Below are positions 35,222 through 48,041 of a DNA stretch of 64,000 nt, one piece after another. The first letter of the stretch is position 1, and the number at the start of each line of letters is the position of its first letter. The translations under genes and the position numbers were made by a program. Origin of the DNA: Glossina fuscipes (taxonomy: Eukaryota > Arthropoda > Insecta > Diptera > Glossinidae); assembly GCF_014805625.2 (NCBI RefSeq), contig NW_023998493.1, forward strand, positions 978,082 through 1,042,081, written 5' to 3'. The notes beneath the pieces were generated by a model. That model worked only from the letters and a program-made list of their open reading frames with translations. It searched no databases and was not told the origin of the DNA.

Positions 35222-35295
35222 GAAGGCAAACCGACCATTGAGTTGCTAGTCGAGACTCTAGCCTACTCGGCCACTCAGGCGGATGTAGGCAAACT
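35222..35295 (-). repeat. tRNA-like SINE head fragment
   Basis: The minus strand reads CCGCCTGAGTGGCCGAGTAG, then GCTAGAGTCTCGACTAGCAA, then GGTCGGTTTGCC. TGGCCGAGTAGG is close to a tRNA A box, and the string aligns with the SINE head at about 63661-63725. No SINE body follows, so it may be a tRNA pseudogene or a truncated SINE. Confidence 0.4.
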
Positions 35296-35499
35296 AGAAG
35301 TGGTAATTCTGTATGAATTTTCTTATCCAGATTTTATATAGAGCTATTATCGATCAACGTTAAAGGGTTTTGTCTAACTTATGTACAAAAAGCTGAAAAT
35401 CATATACATACCATAAGTAGATTTTTAATAGCGTATGATTATGCATGATCTGCGAAATATAATAATAGGTGTTTTAAACCTGCTTCTGTCTCCTGCTTT

Positions 35500-35725
35500 T
35501 AGACAAAAACGTTTATATGGGGAGTGATCATAGGCCCAAGCTGTTTTTCCATCCATTTTTAATAGGGTTCTGCCTTGGGCAAAAAAACCGTCATTGGAAA
35601 CAACTTTGTGAAGCTAACTCAAAATCAATATACATAGAACATAGGAACATAGGAAGATAGGCAGACGGTCAGACGAGCAGACAAAATGATCCTGAGCTCA
35701 CCCTCGCAATAAAAGTTGGATCCAG
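35500..35725 (+). repeat. Dispersed repeat family A, diverged 3' portion
   Basis: CATTTTTAATAGGGTTCTGCC, a GGGCAAAAAAACCG string, a 'aactcaaaatcaatat' block and GGCAGACGGTCAGACGAGCA follow the family order. A block of AACATAGGA-type tandem strings at 35636-35660 precedes the GACA tract. Confidence 0.55.
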
Positions 35726-36869
35726 CCTAAAATCTTCTAGAAAACTGCAAATGGGAATCTATGTAAAAATTAATTTGAGTGCGGAAGTAATTCTTAATTC
35801 TTTATTCTTAAGCAATGTTATCAATTTTAGAAAGCAATATCGCGTTAACCAGACCAGAAGTTATATTAAAGTCCCAGAGCCACTTCGGAATATTGTTTGA
35901 ATTTTGATTGTAAAAAAATGAGGAAGACATTTTAATACTCAAATTGAAGGAATTAAAAAAGTTGACTGTAATCACAGCAACAGACTCTTTTTGTTCTGTT
36001 CTCAAACTCTATAAAAAATGTCTGCGTGCTAAGCGTTTTTTTTTTTTACTAAAGGGAACCTTAGAGTAGTTGTAGATGGGCCTTCTGGCGTAAAATAAGT
36101 GATTTGTACAAATGATAGGAAAAAGACACATTCGGTCTAAGACATAGAGAACTGTGGGAAGACTAAAAAACTTTTTGGGTTCGAGTTGTTCGTTATATTT
36201 ATGATACGAAAAACGGAGTCGATTATTTACTGGTCCTCTCTACAAATCATATTCTTCGTACTTATTTCAGCCAAGCCAAGTTCAACTATGAGATAAATCA
36301 ATTTAAAGATCCGCTCAAAGCCATGAGTGCTATGATTTTCGTAAAAAGTCGGTTCCGAGGCGAATAAAAAAAACTAAACCGCAGAAACAGCGTTACATGC
36401 AATGAACGATTTTAGGTAGTTCTACTGTTTTATTGCTACTTTAATGTTTTTCAAGGGCAAAGGTAAGCATTATGTGTTTTTTATAAGCGAACACTATTTA
36501 CTTTAGTTTAGTTTAAGTTACGTTTGCAACCGAAAGTTTAGTTTAATAAATATTTAGGTTTAAAGTGAAATTGTAAGAGGAGTGTGTTTGTTGTAGGTTA
36601 TAAGTAATGAACAAAAAACCTAGCTATTAGAGGCGGGCAGATGGCAACCGAAGAGATGGATATGAGAGTGGGAATTTTTGAAGAAGAAGACATTTTTCCG
36701 AAATATTTCAGCGTTGAAAACTTTGTAAAATAATTAATGAAAAACTTATTTTGCACGTAATTGTGGATTAACAAAACGGGAAATTTTCATCATTAAATGT
36801 CGTTTTTCCATAAGTATACTTACACCAGTTCGAAAAGAGGGGCTCTTATGTTGTTTTCTTCATATATCT
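35726..36869. other. Unannotated DNA
   Basis: No gene or clear repeat family was recognised. Confidence 0.4.
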
Positions 36870-37960
36870 GTGCTATTAAAATGGATATTGCATCTCGAAA
36901 TCGTTAATCTCCATCAAGGAGTCCATTAAGTGTAACATCAATGTTGGTAGGAGTTGTATTCTTGCCGCTCTCGATCTAACAAAAGCATTTGACAGAGTGT
37001 TATATACGAAGCTTATTAACACATTGTATGATAAATTCAACTTTTCTCGGAGTGTGTTTCAATGAATGACTCTAACTAAGACTATGTCTGGCGTAGCACA
37101 AGATTTCATTTTGGGCCCTCTTTTGTTCAGTCTTTTCGCAAATTATCTTAGGCAGCGCGCTTTTTATGCGTATGACATCTTTTGTCTTTATAAATATATT
37201 ACAAATAATTTCCATTCCTTTGAAAGCAATATTAACGGGTCTTTCGAGTGTTCGTATATTTAAGAACGTAAACAGTCTGTTTCTGTGAATGAATCTAACT
37301 CTTCTCTCACTGAGACTACGTCTGGTGTACCAATGATATATTTTGTGGCAGATGACAACTTTCGGCTCTATAAGGATAATACAAATAACTTACGTTCGTT
37401 CGAAAACAATGCTAACGAGTCTTTAGCAATTGTTAACTCCTGGATGATAAATAATAACTCCACTAAGAGTAAAGTCGTATTTTTCAATTCTCCCCGTACT
37501 TCAACTTCAATATAAAAATATCTGGGTACTCTATTGATCTTATAGATTTAATGCAATGTCTTGGGATATATCTATTTCTAAAGGTTAAACATATCATTGG
37601 GCGTTGGCTACTCACTACGCATGTTAACTTATGTATTAAAGTTTTCTCTGGTTGCCCAAGGTATAATTTAGAGAGACTTCAAAGAGTTGCTAACTGCACA
37701 ATAAGTTTTGTTTATGGCATCAAAATTTAGCTTCAGATTGCTTAGCTACCTCTACAAAATCATTAAACTCGATCCCCAAGCCTTTTAATAGAACAACTGC
37801 CTTTCTCTAGATCAAACAAAAACCCTTTCATATTAATACCACGTTTGTCTAACTCATCAGCCGAACGATCTTTTACTGTTCGTGCTGCTAGATATTGGAA
37901 TGTGTTACCGCCTGAAATGCTTCGATGTTTCTTTGAATAGGTTTAAAACGTAATGTATAT
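36870..37960 (+). pseudogene. CR1/Jockey-like LINE reverse transcriptase relic with internal duplication
   Basis: The segment 36913-37065 reads CILAALDLTKAFDRVLYTKL (RT motif with D-x-x-K-A-F-D). Then 37066-37263 has SGVAQDFILGPLLFSLFANY (the usual SGVPQGSILGPLLF motif) and AYDIFCLYK at the YADD site. The next segment, 37264-37515, repeats the same region: ERKQSVSVNESNS, TTSGVP, FVADDNFRLYKDNTNNLRSF and KSKVVFF. Further on are KYLG, NLERLQRVANCTISFVYG (37660-37720) and FTVRAARYWNVLPPEMLR (37870-37925), typical of the C-terminus of CR1/Jockey-group ORF2. The enzyme would copy element RNA into DNA at a nick. Stops, frameshifts and broken active sites make it dead. The endonuclease domain is not seen. 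Confidence 0.8.
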
Positions 37961-39175
37961 TTTGCTATTGGTAGGAATTGATGATTGCGGAGTTTATAGA
38001 GCGAGATCATCACATTAGCGGCCGTCTAGCTGATTTGTATAATTAATTAAATTATTAGTTTCTCTTTGCACACCAAATCCATCTATGTAATTAGGTAATA
38101 GGTCTATGATTTCATAGTTATCTAATAAATGAATTAATGAAAAAAAATGAAAAAAAATTGAAATCTCGCCTACACAAAAAAAAACTCTTTGCAAAAACAA
38201 TGTTAAATTAGTATTTCGGTGCTTTTATGTCCTCGCGGCGAACGTGTTACATACGTTCGATGAGACAGAATATATGAACGTTATCATGCTAAAAGCATCA
38301 CACTAGAGTGAAAAGTGTATGTTTTTCTATAGATTTAATTTTTAAAGTAAATTGACGTGATTTTCATCACGTAAGCCAATGCACTACTAGTATAACATAT
38401 TAATAGTATTAAAATATTTTCATTGCTGCCGTTTTTACTTTTGTTTTTGTTTAGTAGTCTTTACATGTACATGTGCATATGAAAGCAGACATAGAAAATA
38501 ATCCCCGGGAGTCTTATAACGCGTGTTCATATTACGCGATCCCTCCCTTTGAGTTTCTAGTTTAATTATAAGAACGTCGATTATATATATATCTACTAAA
38601 AAGATCCGGATAAATAAAGCAAAGCAGAAAAAATTAACAACTTACGAGAATGTTGCCATCGATCGTAGTTGATCGACAATCTATTAGTCATTTTTATGTT
38701 TAAAAATTTACTCAATAAGCTATTACTTGCGTTAACAAGAGATTTTCAAATACTTGTCTACAAGCTGTAGGTTCTTTTTCATCCAGCAGGAGACCGTTAG
38801 AGCGCTGAACCTAATCGCTTGAAGAATGACTGATTGGTAAACAGCTATAAAGGAACATAACTAACATTTTCCAACTCAGTCAAAAGTAACTGAGTTTTGA
38901 AAATGAATAAAAATTCTGAAAAAATCCACTATATTTTAAGACAACATTTCGATCAAAGCTATGACTTTTCATAGATTTGCGAAAGAGTGATAAAAATTGA
39001 GCCGTATTCTACAATGGGTATTCTTGGTGGGATTCTTCTAATCTGCCCACACGATTGATTCCTTCTTCTACTGACAACAATTTATGCTATTATAGCACAT
39101 ACTCAATTTAAAATATCCAGAATTGATCAAAATTGGCAATGACGTCAGACTACGTACATTTTCAATAAATCGGCG

Positions 39176-39470
39176 TACCGTATTTTTCGAACTATAAGAC
39201 GCTCTTTACAAGATTATTTATAGAAACATATATATACAAATAGTGTTACTTTTGGATCAACCTTTTTATATATTATTAACATACCTAGGACTTGTCGAAG
39301 CAATATTCACTTTATCTTCACTCTCGGCACTATCATTCGTCTTGTTAATGTCATTTTTCGTATTATTTTTGTTTGAACTATTGTTGTCACTGCTTTCAAA
39401 CTTCAAATTTAGAGGCGATTTGTTGAAAAAATATTTTAATGTTAACTTCGGACCATAAGACGCACCCAAA
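39176..39470 (+). mobile_element. Possible DNA transposon end with ATAAGACGC motifs
   Basis: TACCGTATTTTTCGAACTAT followed by AAGACGC at 39176-39202 and CGGACCATAAGACGCACCC at 39449-39467 resemble the terminal words found in some animal DNA transposons ('CGTATTTTTCGGACTATAAG'-type ends). Here the two are in the same orientation, not inverted, and no opposite end was found. The 67-codon minus frame between them is rich in Asn, Ser and Lys and is not recognised. Confidence 0.35.
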
Positions 39471-40189
39471 ATTTAAGTCCATTTTTTTATGCAGAAAGGT
39501 GCAGTTTATTGTGTGAAAAACACAGCAAGTGAAACAAGTTTGCCACGAAGTTTTAATGCATCAAAGTACAGCTTGGATCTTGTCCTGTCGTCAAAAAATT
39601 TGTTTTGCTGTCTTAATTGTTCAATTGTCGCTCAGAAATCTCAAAAAATTCTTCAGTTATGACGTAACGGTTTTGCTAGAGAAGCGACCAAAGATTACTG
39701 ATACGCGCATGTATTTGGCTTAATAAAGTTCTCTAAAAATGTAAGACACTTTGTGGATAAAAAAATGCCCCGAGTTCTTCGCTTAAAATAGTGTATAACG
39801 GATCCAAAAAAAGGATAATATAATACAATAGAATAAAACAATAGTAACATGGCACAAAAGTATTCGAGTAAATAAACATAACTGAGAACACAAAGAATTG
39901 GGATGGGTAGTCCAATTTTCTGCTGCCGACTGCAGACACTTCAGAAAAGCAAGCTCCTACTTCGCTATCTTTGATAACCCAAAAGTTGAAAAATATCTCA
40001 AAAAAAAAACATGCGAGAAGAATCAGTTCCCGACTCACATATTGGGATTTAATGAATTGACAAAAATAATTTTCGAATATTTTCGAAAAGATTGATACCA
40101 TAAGGTGTAATTTGGTGTTCTTGTTTTCTTAGAATTTGTCATCTTTATATCCTATTAACTTAAGATCCTATAGCACTCTCCTTTGGAAA
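39471..40189. other. Unannotated DNA
   Basis: Frames on both strands at 39733-40101 overlap and neither shows a recognisable domain. Confidence 0.35.
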
Positions 40190-40560
40190 CTTGTTGTATA
40201 TAAAAAATTCCAATTTTCAACATTCTAAATTGGTTTGGCTGGGGCAATTTTTTGAACTATCTCTCATATGACCGATTCGACGGATCTTAATTTTTATATA
40301 GTAAAAAGGTATAATTTTGAATACTTCCTGGTAATGGTGGTTCATAATATTAAATTGACATAGAAATCAACCTTACCGAATTTGGATCACAATGATTTAT
40401 GTTTTGGACACAGCAGCGTACAAGGATTACTTCAATCCGCGGGCTTTCAGGAAAAAGTATGCCTTCGCATGAAAGTAATGTGTAGCTTTTGATGTATTAT
40501 TACCAAAGGATGGAAGAACTGTCTCAGGCGGTGTGGTGTAGGATGTCTAATACATGGCCT
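40190..40560 (-). repeat. Dispersed repeat family A, 5' portion, inverted
   Basis: On the minus strand the blocks run CATGTATTAGACATCCTACA, then 'ctttggtaataatacatcaa'. Next come AAGCTACACATTACTTTCAT and GATCCAAATTCGGTAAGGTT, then AAAATTATACCTTTTTACTA. The piece ends with 'tcatatgagagatagttcaaaa'. This follows the first half of the copy at 26095-26790 closely. Confidence 0.75.
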
Positions 40561-40649
40561 TGCCTGATTATTATGTGCTTAATTGTTTTTATACATTCAT
40601 GAAGGTTGTCTTTAGACTTTCAAGTAAGACCTTTCTACGTTTAGCTTAG

Positions 40650-40945
40650 TTCCAATACCTATTTTGCTAGATTTTTTCAAAAAACTTCGTTATACAACGA
40701 ATGATTGTAAAAATTGCCCAATCCAAGCCATTTTCCATAAAATTCGTCCCTGGGCGAAAACGCATCGATGTAAAAAATTTTGTCAAAATATCTCAAAAAA
40801 CAGCAGATTTGTAGGTTGAATACAAATATGGATGAGCGAACGAACCCATGAATGAACATGATAAATCGACTCAGAAAATAATTCTAAATTCATAAGAAGT
40901 ACACCTTCGTATGGAATGGAAAGTATAATTTTGGAAAATAAATAA
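40650..40945 (+). repeat. Dispersed repeat family A, 3' portion
   Basis: The piece carries ATTGCCCAATCCAAGCCATT, CCATAAAATTCGTCCCTGGG, TTGTCAAAATATCTCAAAAA and TGTAGGTTGAATACAAATAT, then a decayed GAACGAACCCATGAATG tract where GACA repeats are expected. It is the complementary half to the inverted piece just before it. Confidence 0.7.
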
Positions 40946-42955
40946 AGGATTGTGTTACGCTCGATTTTTAATTTACACTTATATGAATTTCACTTCATTA
41001 CGTTAGTGACATGTACCTAAGATACGAGATTAAAAACCTTTATTTAGGCAAAATCTACTTTACAACAAGTAAATTAAATCGGTGTAAAAACAGTTTCTAC
41101 CTAGCTTCTATGTTTGGCAAAGGAGTCTTTCAAATAATAAAATATTCTTGTGAGAAAATTACTGACCGAGACTTTTTAAAAAAAGGCACAAAATCATCTA
41201 CGGCTTTGGCCGAATCTTTTACACCCATAACACCAATGCAAAAAATGGAGAAATTGGCCCTGATTACAAAATCTTATAAAGTATCGACATTTAGATTTAG
41301 TTTTTTTTTATTTTTCTTTGTAAGGTAAAGAAAGGTTTTAGGTATAAAATATCCAATCACAGACAAATAAAATATTATTAATTTTCTAAAAAGCAAACGG
41401 TTTCAAAGCCGTCATCTGTGACGTTGGCGTGGGCATTTTATTCCTAAAGCACCGTTGGCTGTCTGTAATTGGTTCAACCCCGACAACTAGATACACTACA
41501 CTTGAGGCGAGCTCGAAGTTTGATTAGAAATTCCATTTTCGTGATCCAGCCGTGCGTTATTATCATTACTATTATTATTATAATATATATAATATATCCA
41601 TACCACCTGTGGTATAGATCTGATGTCTGCTCATATATTTTTCTACTCATCCTACAGGTGGCAATTTTCAAGACACATTTATGAAATTTGGGACATCAGC
41701 GTGTTTTAGATCAAAAAGGAATGCTACCTATGTAGCGAAATCTATGTAATTTTTAATTATCCATATCCATATCCGGCCAACACAATTACATTACGGAACC
41801 CAAAATTCGCAATTGACGAAGATCGTATCGTACATTACCTTGGGTGTTATTTCGCATCATCTTGTTTGTCAAGATGTCCGCGTACAGTCAAGCCTTAGAC
41901 ATCGTTTGGAGGAATTACATATTCCGCACTTGAGGTTGGATCGTAGGTTACAAATTGATATTCATTTTCTTGCATACAAAATACAAATAAGACAATAAGT
42001 TAGAGGTTGTATGAATAGTTACTTTTCACTCTGATTATAGAAAGTCCAAAGGTCACTTCTGAATAAATTTCCCCCTTTCGAAAAATAATGGAAAGAAGAA
42101 ACAAGACTACTTATAACGAACACTTTTATTGTCTGAGCTTGCGCCGGTTAAAAAGTTTTTCGCTTACCTAAGTTAAGCTTTGAAAGCAATATCCTGGCAA
42201 TGGCCAAATTATCTGGAAATAGATCAAGTAGCAACGTGTTAGACAAAACCGTTAAGGTAAAATTGCGAGGGGCCTACATTGGCTTGTCTAAGAACTAATG
42301 AGCTGGCGTTGAGTAAAGTGGGGTTAGAAAACAGTTAGGTTGGCTAAAAAGATGTCGAAAATATTACGAAATACATAAACGATCAGATTTTGTCATCTGA
42401 TATCCTAGGTTTTTAGTTTTTAACAGGTCCAAATGGATGTCTACCGTCTAGTACAACTTTAAATAACTTATTTTCAATATTTGAAATGACGTACATATAT
42501 TTGTTTTCTCTCTTTTCTCAAAGGAGAGTCTATCTTTTTGAAACGAAAAAGAAACCAACAACAATTCTTCTTCTAGTTTTGCGAGGAATACCCCGTTGAA
42601 AAAGATTTTAAAGGCTTACCTAAGCAAGCGAACATGTTAAAAGTAGAATTGGTTGCTAACATTCATGCGATCAAGTTTTTTCTTGTGTTCATCCTGCATT
42701 TAGTTTTCGAATTTATTTCGTTGGCCGCAATAAATTATAATAACAATAATAATAATCCATAATTCGAACGTAGCAATTGTAAATGAACGAAATTTGCAGT
42801 TCAATAACAATAATAATAGTAATTGTAACAAATCGAAAACAATCGCGGTGGGCAAGCGGGTTTGGCGTCTGCACTGTTGATTAAAATAGAATTAATAATC
42901 AAAACAATTGAAAGGAAAAAAAATTGTAATAAGACAAGGCCCACCATTAAATACG
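40946..42955. other. Unannotated DNA
   Basis: A 105-codon frame at 41011-41328 and several shorter ones were read and not recognised. A weak direct repeat, GCTTACCTAAG, occurs at 42162 and 42614 in similar contexts. AAT-rich trinucleotide tracts lie at 42730-42830. Confidence 0.35.
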
Positions 42956-42959
42956 CTAC

Positions 42960-43285
42960 AGCTCCCTACAGGTTTTCACGTAACGACTTTTCAAAATAGG
43001 GCGTTATATGGCAAACCGTCGAAAATGTGGTCCGACTAAACCAAATTCAATAGCGTTCATCCTTGGGCCAAAGCACGATAGTTTGCCAATTTTCATCAAA
43101 ATATCTCAAAAGTTGCGGGAGGAATAAATTTATATGGGAAGTCATCAGACAGACAAATAGACCGACGAACAAACGTGGTTAGGTCGATTTAGAATATGAT
43201 TTTGAATCGTTGTAATGCAATAAAATAATAAAAGCTGGGTCCGTTCGCACAAACTTAATACACCCTATATAATCACAGTGGAAAT
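42960..43285 (+). repeat. Dispersed repeat family A, 3' half
   Basis: Clear match to the second half of the 26095 copy: AAAATAGGGCGTTATATGGC, TGTGGTCCGACTAAACCAAA, CAATAGCGTTCATCCTTGGG, CATCAAAATATCTCAAAAGT, CATCAGACAGACAAATAGAC and CGCACAAACTTAATACACCC. Confidence 0.8.
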
Positions 43286-44312
43286 ATTATATATTTAATC
43301 TTAATATTAATCTAAAAGAGAAGAAAAATGAAATATTGTTAATTTTTTTGTTTGTATAGATAAATATATAAATTTGTTATTATTATTATATTGTGATTAT
43401 AATAATTAACACCATTCAATGCGAATGCATTCAAATGAAATCTCAGGTGAGTTTCCCTTGTTTTTGCGCATAAAAATTATGTTTCCAAGAACAACGAAAA
43501 GTTTATTTCATTTAAATTTTGTGTGTTTGTTAGATTTCATTGAATGAACTGCAAATGAAATTGCATATATACCTGATTACTTGTTATAATATTTTGTAGT
43601 TAGTAAAATATTTCCCCTGGTACTATGGAGGCAGTAAACCCCACAACAGTGGGTAAGAGAAGGTTGGAATAATTGCAATCCCCTTTTAGTTACATTTGGC
43701 GAAATTTATGAATGGTTTGTCCCTCCGCCTTATTATTTATCACACACAATACAAATAGTATCTGTAGTGGTAGCAAAAAATTAGCGAAACTTGGTTCGTT
43801 TTCCGAACCACCCTAGTAACCGACGAGTTGGATCCCCATCTTGAATGTTTGCTTTAATTTCGTGTATGATCAGCACCCCGCATACAAATATTCACGGCAA
43901 ACTTTGATTTCCGAGTTTTTCGAGGTATTAACGGTGACGGCGAAGAAGGTAATTTAAATTTAATTTTTATTTTTAAATCAAATCTGAAACGGTTCAAAAG
44001 TTTTAGGAAGCTATATTGTCTTGCTCACCCAAGATTTCGCCAAATATATTTTTGACATTTATAATTTTCTTAATAAACCTATCTAATCATGCCATGTAAC
44101 AGTTATTAACTTTGTTTGATTTCATAAACAAGTTATAATAATTTTAAAAATTTCCCCAATAAATCGGATTGCATTTTGTCCGTTATCGGCACATATAATT
44201 CTATAGCGGAATAACTATATATGACGTTTATGAATAACCCTGATTTAGTTAAGATAATTGTCTAAAAAACTTAATAAAACTTTTATATATATATATTTAA
44301 AAATATAATAAA

Positions 44313-44315
<3 letters not shown>

Positions 44316-44346
<31 letters not shown>
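44316..44346. repeat. (TA)n microsatellite
   Basis: About 15 TA units visible directly, with shorter TA tracts on both sides. Confidence 0.9.
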
Positions 44347-44351
<5 letters not shown>

Positions 44352-47290
44352 TACATGTAATGAAATTTTCCCATGCTTGATAAAGAAACAGAAACATCAT
44401 AAATATTCAAGAGAAAAAAAACAAAGCCGCAACACAAAAGTGATTACATAGCAGAAGAAGTTGCTTGGAAAGCTAGATAGAAACTCGTTTCGAATATCCA
44501 CTAAGTATAGATATTTGTTACGTTTTCTTGTTGCTTCTTTACTTTGTTTGGAGCAAATTCGTGAGATGTACGGGATGTGACAAATGACTGTTGAGATGAA
44601 ACAGAAGTATATAAGCTCCACTAAACCGAAAGACCATAATAATCGAACAAATTAAATCAAAACAAGTTAAACGTACATGATGTATAGTTTTTACTATAAA
44701 GTTGATGGCAGGCAAACATGTTATACTCTAAGTATGCGCAAGTATATGAATTTATGTTTACAAAAAAAGGAAAAAAAAAAAAAAACATTAAATGCGGTTC
44801 TGCGTATGGCAGTGATGGTGGTGCCAATTAAGGAACGTACTCTGCTGCTGGTTTGCAACACACTTAGTTGTGAATAATGATTAGGGAGCAAGTGGCAGAA
44901 AGAGAGAGAGAGGAAAATATGCGTTCGAGATTAGCGTTCGCGAAGCCATGTTTTCTTTATTAGAGCGTAACATGCTGTTATTAAAAGTTTTGCTTTCTTC
45001 ACTGGTCACAATCATTATTTTATGACATCCATTAATTATAAACCATAACTGGAAAAAGTGCATATAAACATGCATAGCCTTAAGCCACTTTATAAGCGAG
45101 ATATTTCATATTAAATATTTTATTCAATTTATACCGAGGCATTATATCTTTGCATTAATTTAGTTTTTTTTTTTTGTTTTTTCTTTACTAAATAATGTAC
45201 GACTTGCTTGATAACCCTTTGATCCTAGCATTATATATTTTCTTAAGCATTACTTTTCTATAAAGAAAATAACATCGAGATGTCTTCTTATATTACTTTT
45301 CAACGCTATTTATACCATATTTTTTTCTTCTTCTTATTTAAAAAAAGAATATCTTATAGTAAATAACAATAATCGTATATAGACATATACCCACATATAT
45401 CTGTATATATACATATTTATTTATTTATGTATATATGAAATATATACTAAAGTTGTATATCCAGTTTATTTTCAGTAAACAAGTATACAGACGCACTTCT
45501 TATTGATATAAGTAAAGAAATGAAATACCCGCAAAACAAAAACTTGAAAACCAACTTGATAAACAAAACAATATATTCGGTCTGATAGGCAATAGGAATG
45601 CGCTTTTTAAACATTAAGAATATTCACAGACCCATAGTCGCCCACTTAACCACAATGATATATAGGATTAATAAATGTTTTGGGGACTGTAACAATGATA
45701 TTTGAACGTTTTTATATATATTTGTGTTACAAACATTCTACTACACCGAGCTTACTTTCTCTTGATAGCATTAATAAAACACTTATACATATCCATAAAT
45801 ATTTATGTATATCTTGGATCTGACTTGACCTGATAATACATAACAGAGTTCGACAAACTGGTGGTAGTAAAGTACCAAATTGTCTTAACATTAAAATAAG
45901 CACAATTTCCTTAGGTATTGAAACTTCTTTCGTGATTCGGAAAAACCTTTAAATTGCAAATCTTTTCTACGTAAGTAAGTTGTGTAGATATGACAAATTA
46001 ATGTTTCTATAGAGGGATTTTCGTAAAGCGAAAGGATATGGTGACGCTAATGTGTCCAGCATCGAGTTCTTTTGTGAAACTCGCTCTCACACTGAATTGA
46101 ATTGTGAACTCCTGTTATAAAGCATGAGAGAGCTGGTCAACTACTGTATTTAGACGAACATGACAAGCAAAAATGGCAATTAAAAAAGAAATATCATTAA
46201 AATAATTAATGTTCATCTCTTGAGCATAATATTTGTCTTATTTTCAAAGGTATGCCTTGTTTCTTTGCTTATGCTTTTGGCAATAAATTTACCATTTTTG
46301 TAGTAATAGATTTTAAGTTTTCAATAAATTGTTTTCTTAATAATAAAAAATTTATATGCATCGGTAGCGCCTCTTCTGACATAAGTTCATTTCATTGCAG
46401 ACTTTGGCGTTTCTTTACTAAAAAAATTTATATTTTCCATTTTTCCCAATGTTAGGGTCAATGCTGAGCCTTCATAGCGTGTCCCACAATTTTTTAGGAG
46501 AAATCAAATCAAAGAAACAGAAGAGCAAGACCATTCCAAATCGTTAACTTGGCGTTTCCTTTAGTTTCTTTTACTGAGAGAGGGTGTACAAAAAAGCCAT
46601 AAAGGAATACAGAGTACTTTAGAAAAATACTCTGCTTTCGGGCGGCTTTGTTCATCTCAATTTATTTAGATTTTATTGCAAATTTAAAGCTGAGGTGTGT
46701 TTAACGTGGATAAAAGGTCTTTGCTATTAAATGGCGATAATTAATTGCGTAGTTTTTTTAATTGATATCTCATGTCACACATTTCACGGCAGCGCACTTT
46801 GAAACGTCGAAATTCATAAATATCATAGTGGTCTGACATCTCTAACATTTCTATAAAAACTCTTTGCTAACGAAAATGTGATATCTTTGGTAAAATCTCA
46901 AATGGCATTTATACAGGGCTTCTTACTAATATTATATCACAGGTTTCCGCAAGTTGTATGCCATCAGATGACGCAGCTACACTTTGCTGATTCTTCTCAT
47001 TTTCGTTAAAAATGTCGAAGAGACTAATAGCAAAGTTGCTCAATATCTACAGAGTAGATTTCATCGGCATATTTAGGTTAACTCCAATTCTGACCACCTG
47101 AAGTGACTTTTAAAGAACTAAACTTAAGGAAAGATGCTGTATGTCCATGAACTTTATGAACTTCAACCAACCAGAAAATTCAAAAAGTAAAGATTAAGGT
47201 AAGGAAAGCTTAAAAAGTTAAGGTAAGAAAAGCTTTTGACCTCTATTTCTTCGAAGCCGTTAATGCGCACTGAGATATACGAATATACGT

Positions 47291-47313
47291 TTATATATAT
47301 ATATATATATATA
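47291..47313. repeat. (TA)n microsatellite between two TATACGTTTAT words
   Basis: About 11 TA units, with TATACGTTTATAT present immediately before and after, which points to a local duplication or slippage. Confidence 0.9.
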
Positions 47314-47559
47314 CGTTTATATAATTTGGTAAATCATTACGTTACTAGCTTTCTTCAAAGGCTTACATGGGCTTTGAAATTTAAAAAATTAATTTGCTTA
47401 TCATCCAAAGTTCAAAGTGCTAAGTTTCACAGTGAATCACACTAAAAGCGGTCATCAGTATGAGAGATAGATATATTTCCTACGAAAATTGAATATATGT
47501 TTACAAGAAAAGTCTATAAATTTTAATATTGTAGGGTGAAAATAAAAGCTAACTGAAAT

Positions 47560-47790
47560 AGATATCCACCTTCTCGTATTTGGACCACTTAGGTCCATTT
47601 TTTATATACCTTATGTAGTGATTGCTCCAATGTTCGGACTTTCATAAAAAGTATACCACCAAAATAATGTGTAACATTTGGTGTATTATCATGAAAATGT
47701 TGGAATGAGTACATTTGGAAAAGTGGTGTAGGGTATCTAATAGTCGACCTTGCCCGACTATAATGTTGTTACTTGTTTGTACACGACTGT
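47560..47790 (-). repeat. Dispersed repeat family A, 5' terminus, best kept end
   Basis: On the minus strand the terminus is AACAAGTAACAACATTATAG. A hairpin with TAGTCG and CGACTA arms around an 8-base loop comes next, then TATTAGATACCCTACACCAC. CATGATAATACACCAAATGT follows, then TTACACATTATTTTGGTGG. This is the clearest copy of the family A end. The 60-codon minus frame at 47642-47824 is part of the repeat. Confidence 0.75.
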
Positions 47791-48041
47791 TTGGTAAACG
47801 TAGGTGGGCCTCAGTAAATCCCAATTACCAGTAGGTCTATGCTTAGTAAGTCACTATTAAATTATTACTGCATGATACTTGCATTTATCGACTGCTATCA
47901 ATTTGAAATCGCTATACGATCGGTTTGATTCGTTGTCTATCCTGGGTATATAGTGCGGGTATAGCGCGTATAAATATAAGATAAACGTAAACCTGTTCAT
48001 GCATTCATATCAAGAATTTTTACGTATCAAAAAAGAATATA

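Larger units (their letters stand above)
43286..47555. other. AT-rich DNA with simple repeats, no gene
   Basis: TA tracts, T-runs (45162-45185) and TATATACATA strings dominate 44270-45480. Frames at 44397-44621, 44881-45075, 46252-46455 and 47236-47445 were read and not recognised. A single SDDAATL string near 46965 is not enough to call a reverse transcriptase. Confidence 0.4.

Noticed and set aside
39733..40101. 122-codon minus frame and an overlapping plus frame of 65 codons
   Set aside because: Neither shows a domain; the minus frame is rich in Phe, Tyr and Ile as expected from composition.
41011..41328. 105-codon plus frame
   Set aside because: It ends in a Phe-rich tract from T-runs and resembles no known family.
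41411..41490. GGTTCAACCCC and an upstream TTGGCGTGGG as tRNA B and A boxes
   Set aside because: Spacing and stems do not form a tRNA, and the segment does not match the SINE family.
42146..42630. GCTTACCTAAG direct repeats as LTRs
   Set aside because: Similarity covers only about 30 bases, with no TG..CA ends, primer-binding site or polypurine tract.
46930..47060. SDDAATL as a LINE reverse transcriptase active site
   Set aside because: Flanking residues do not match RT motifs in any frame.
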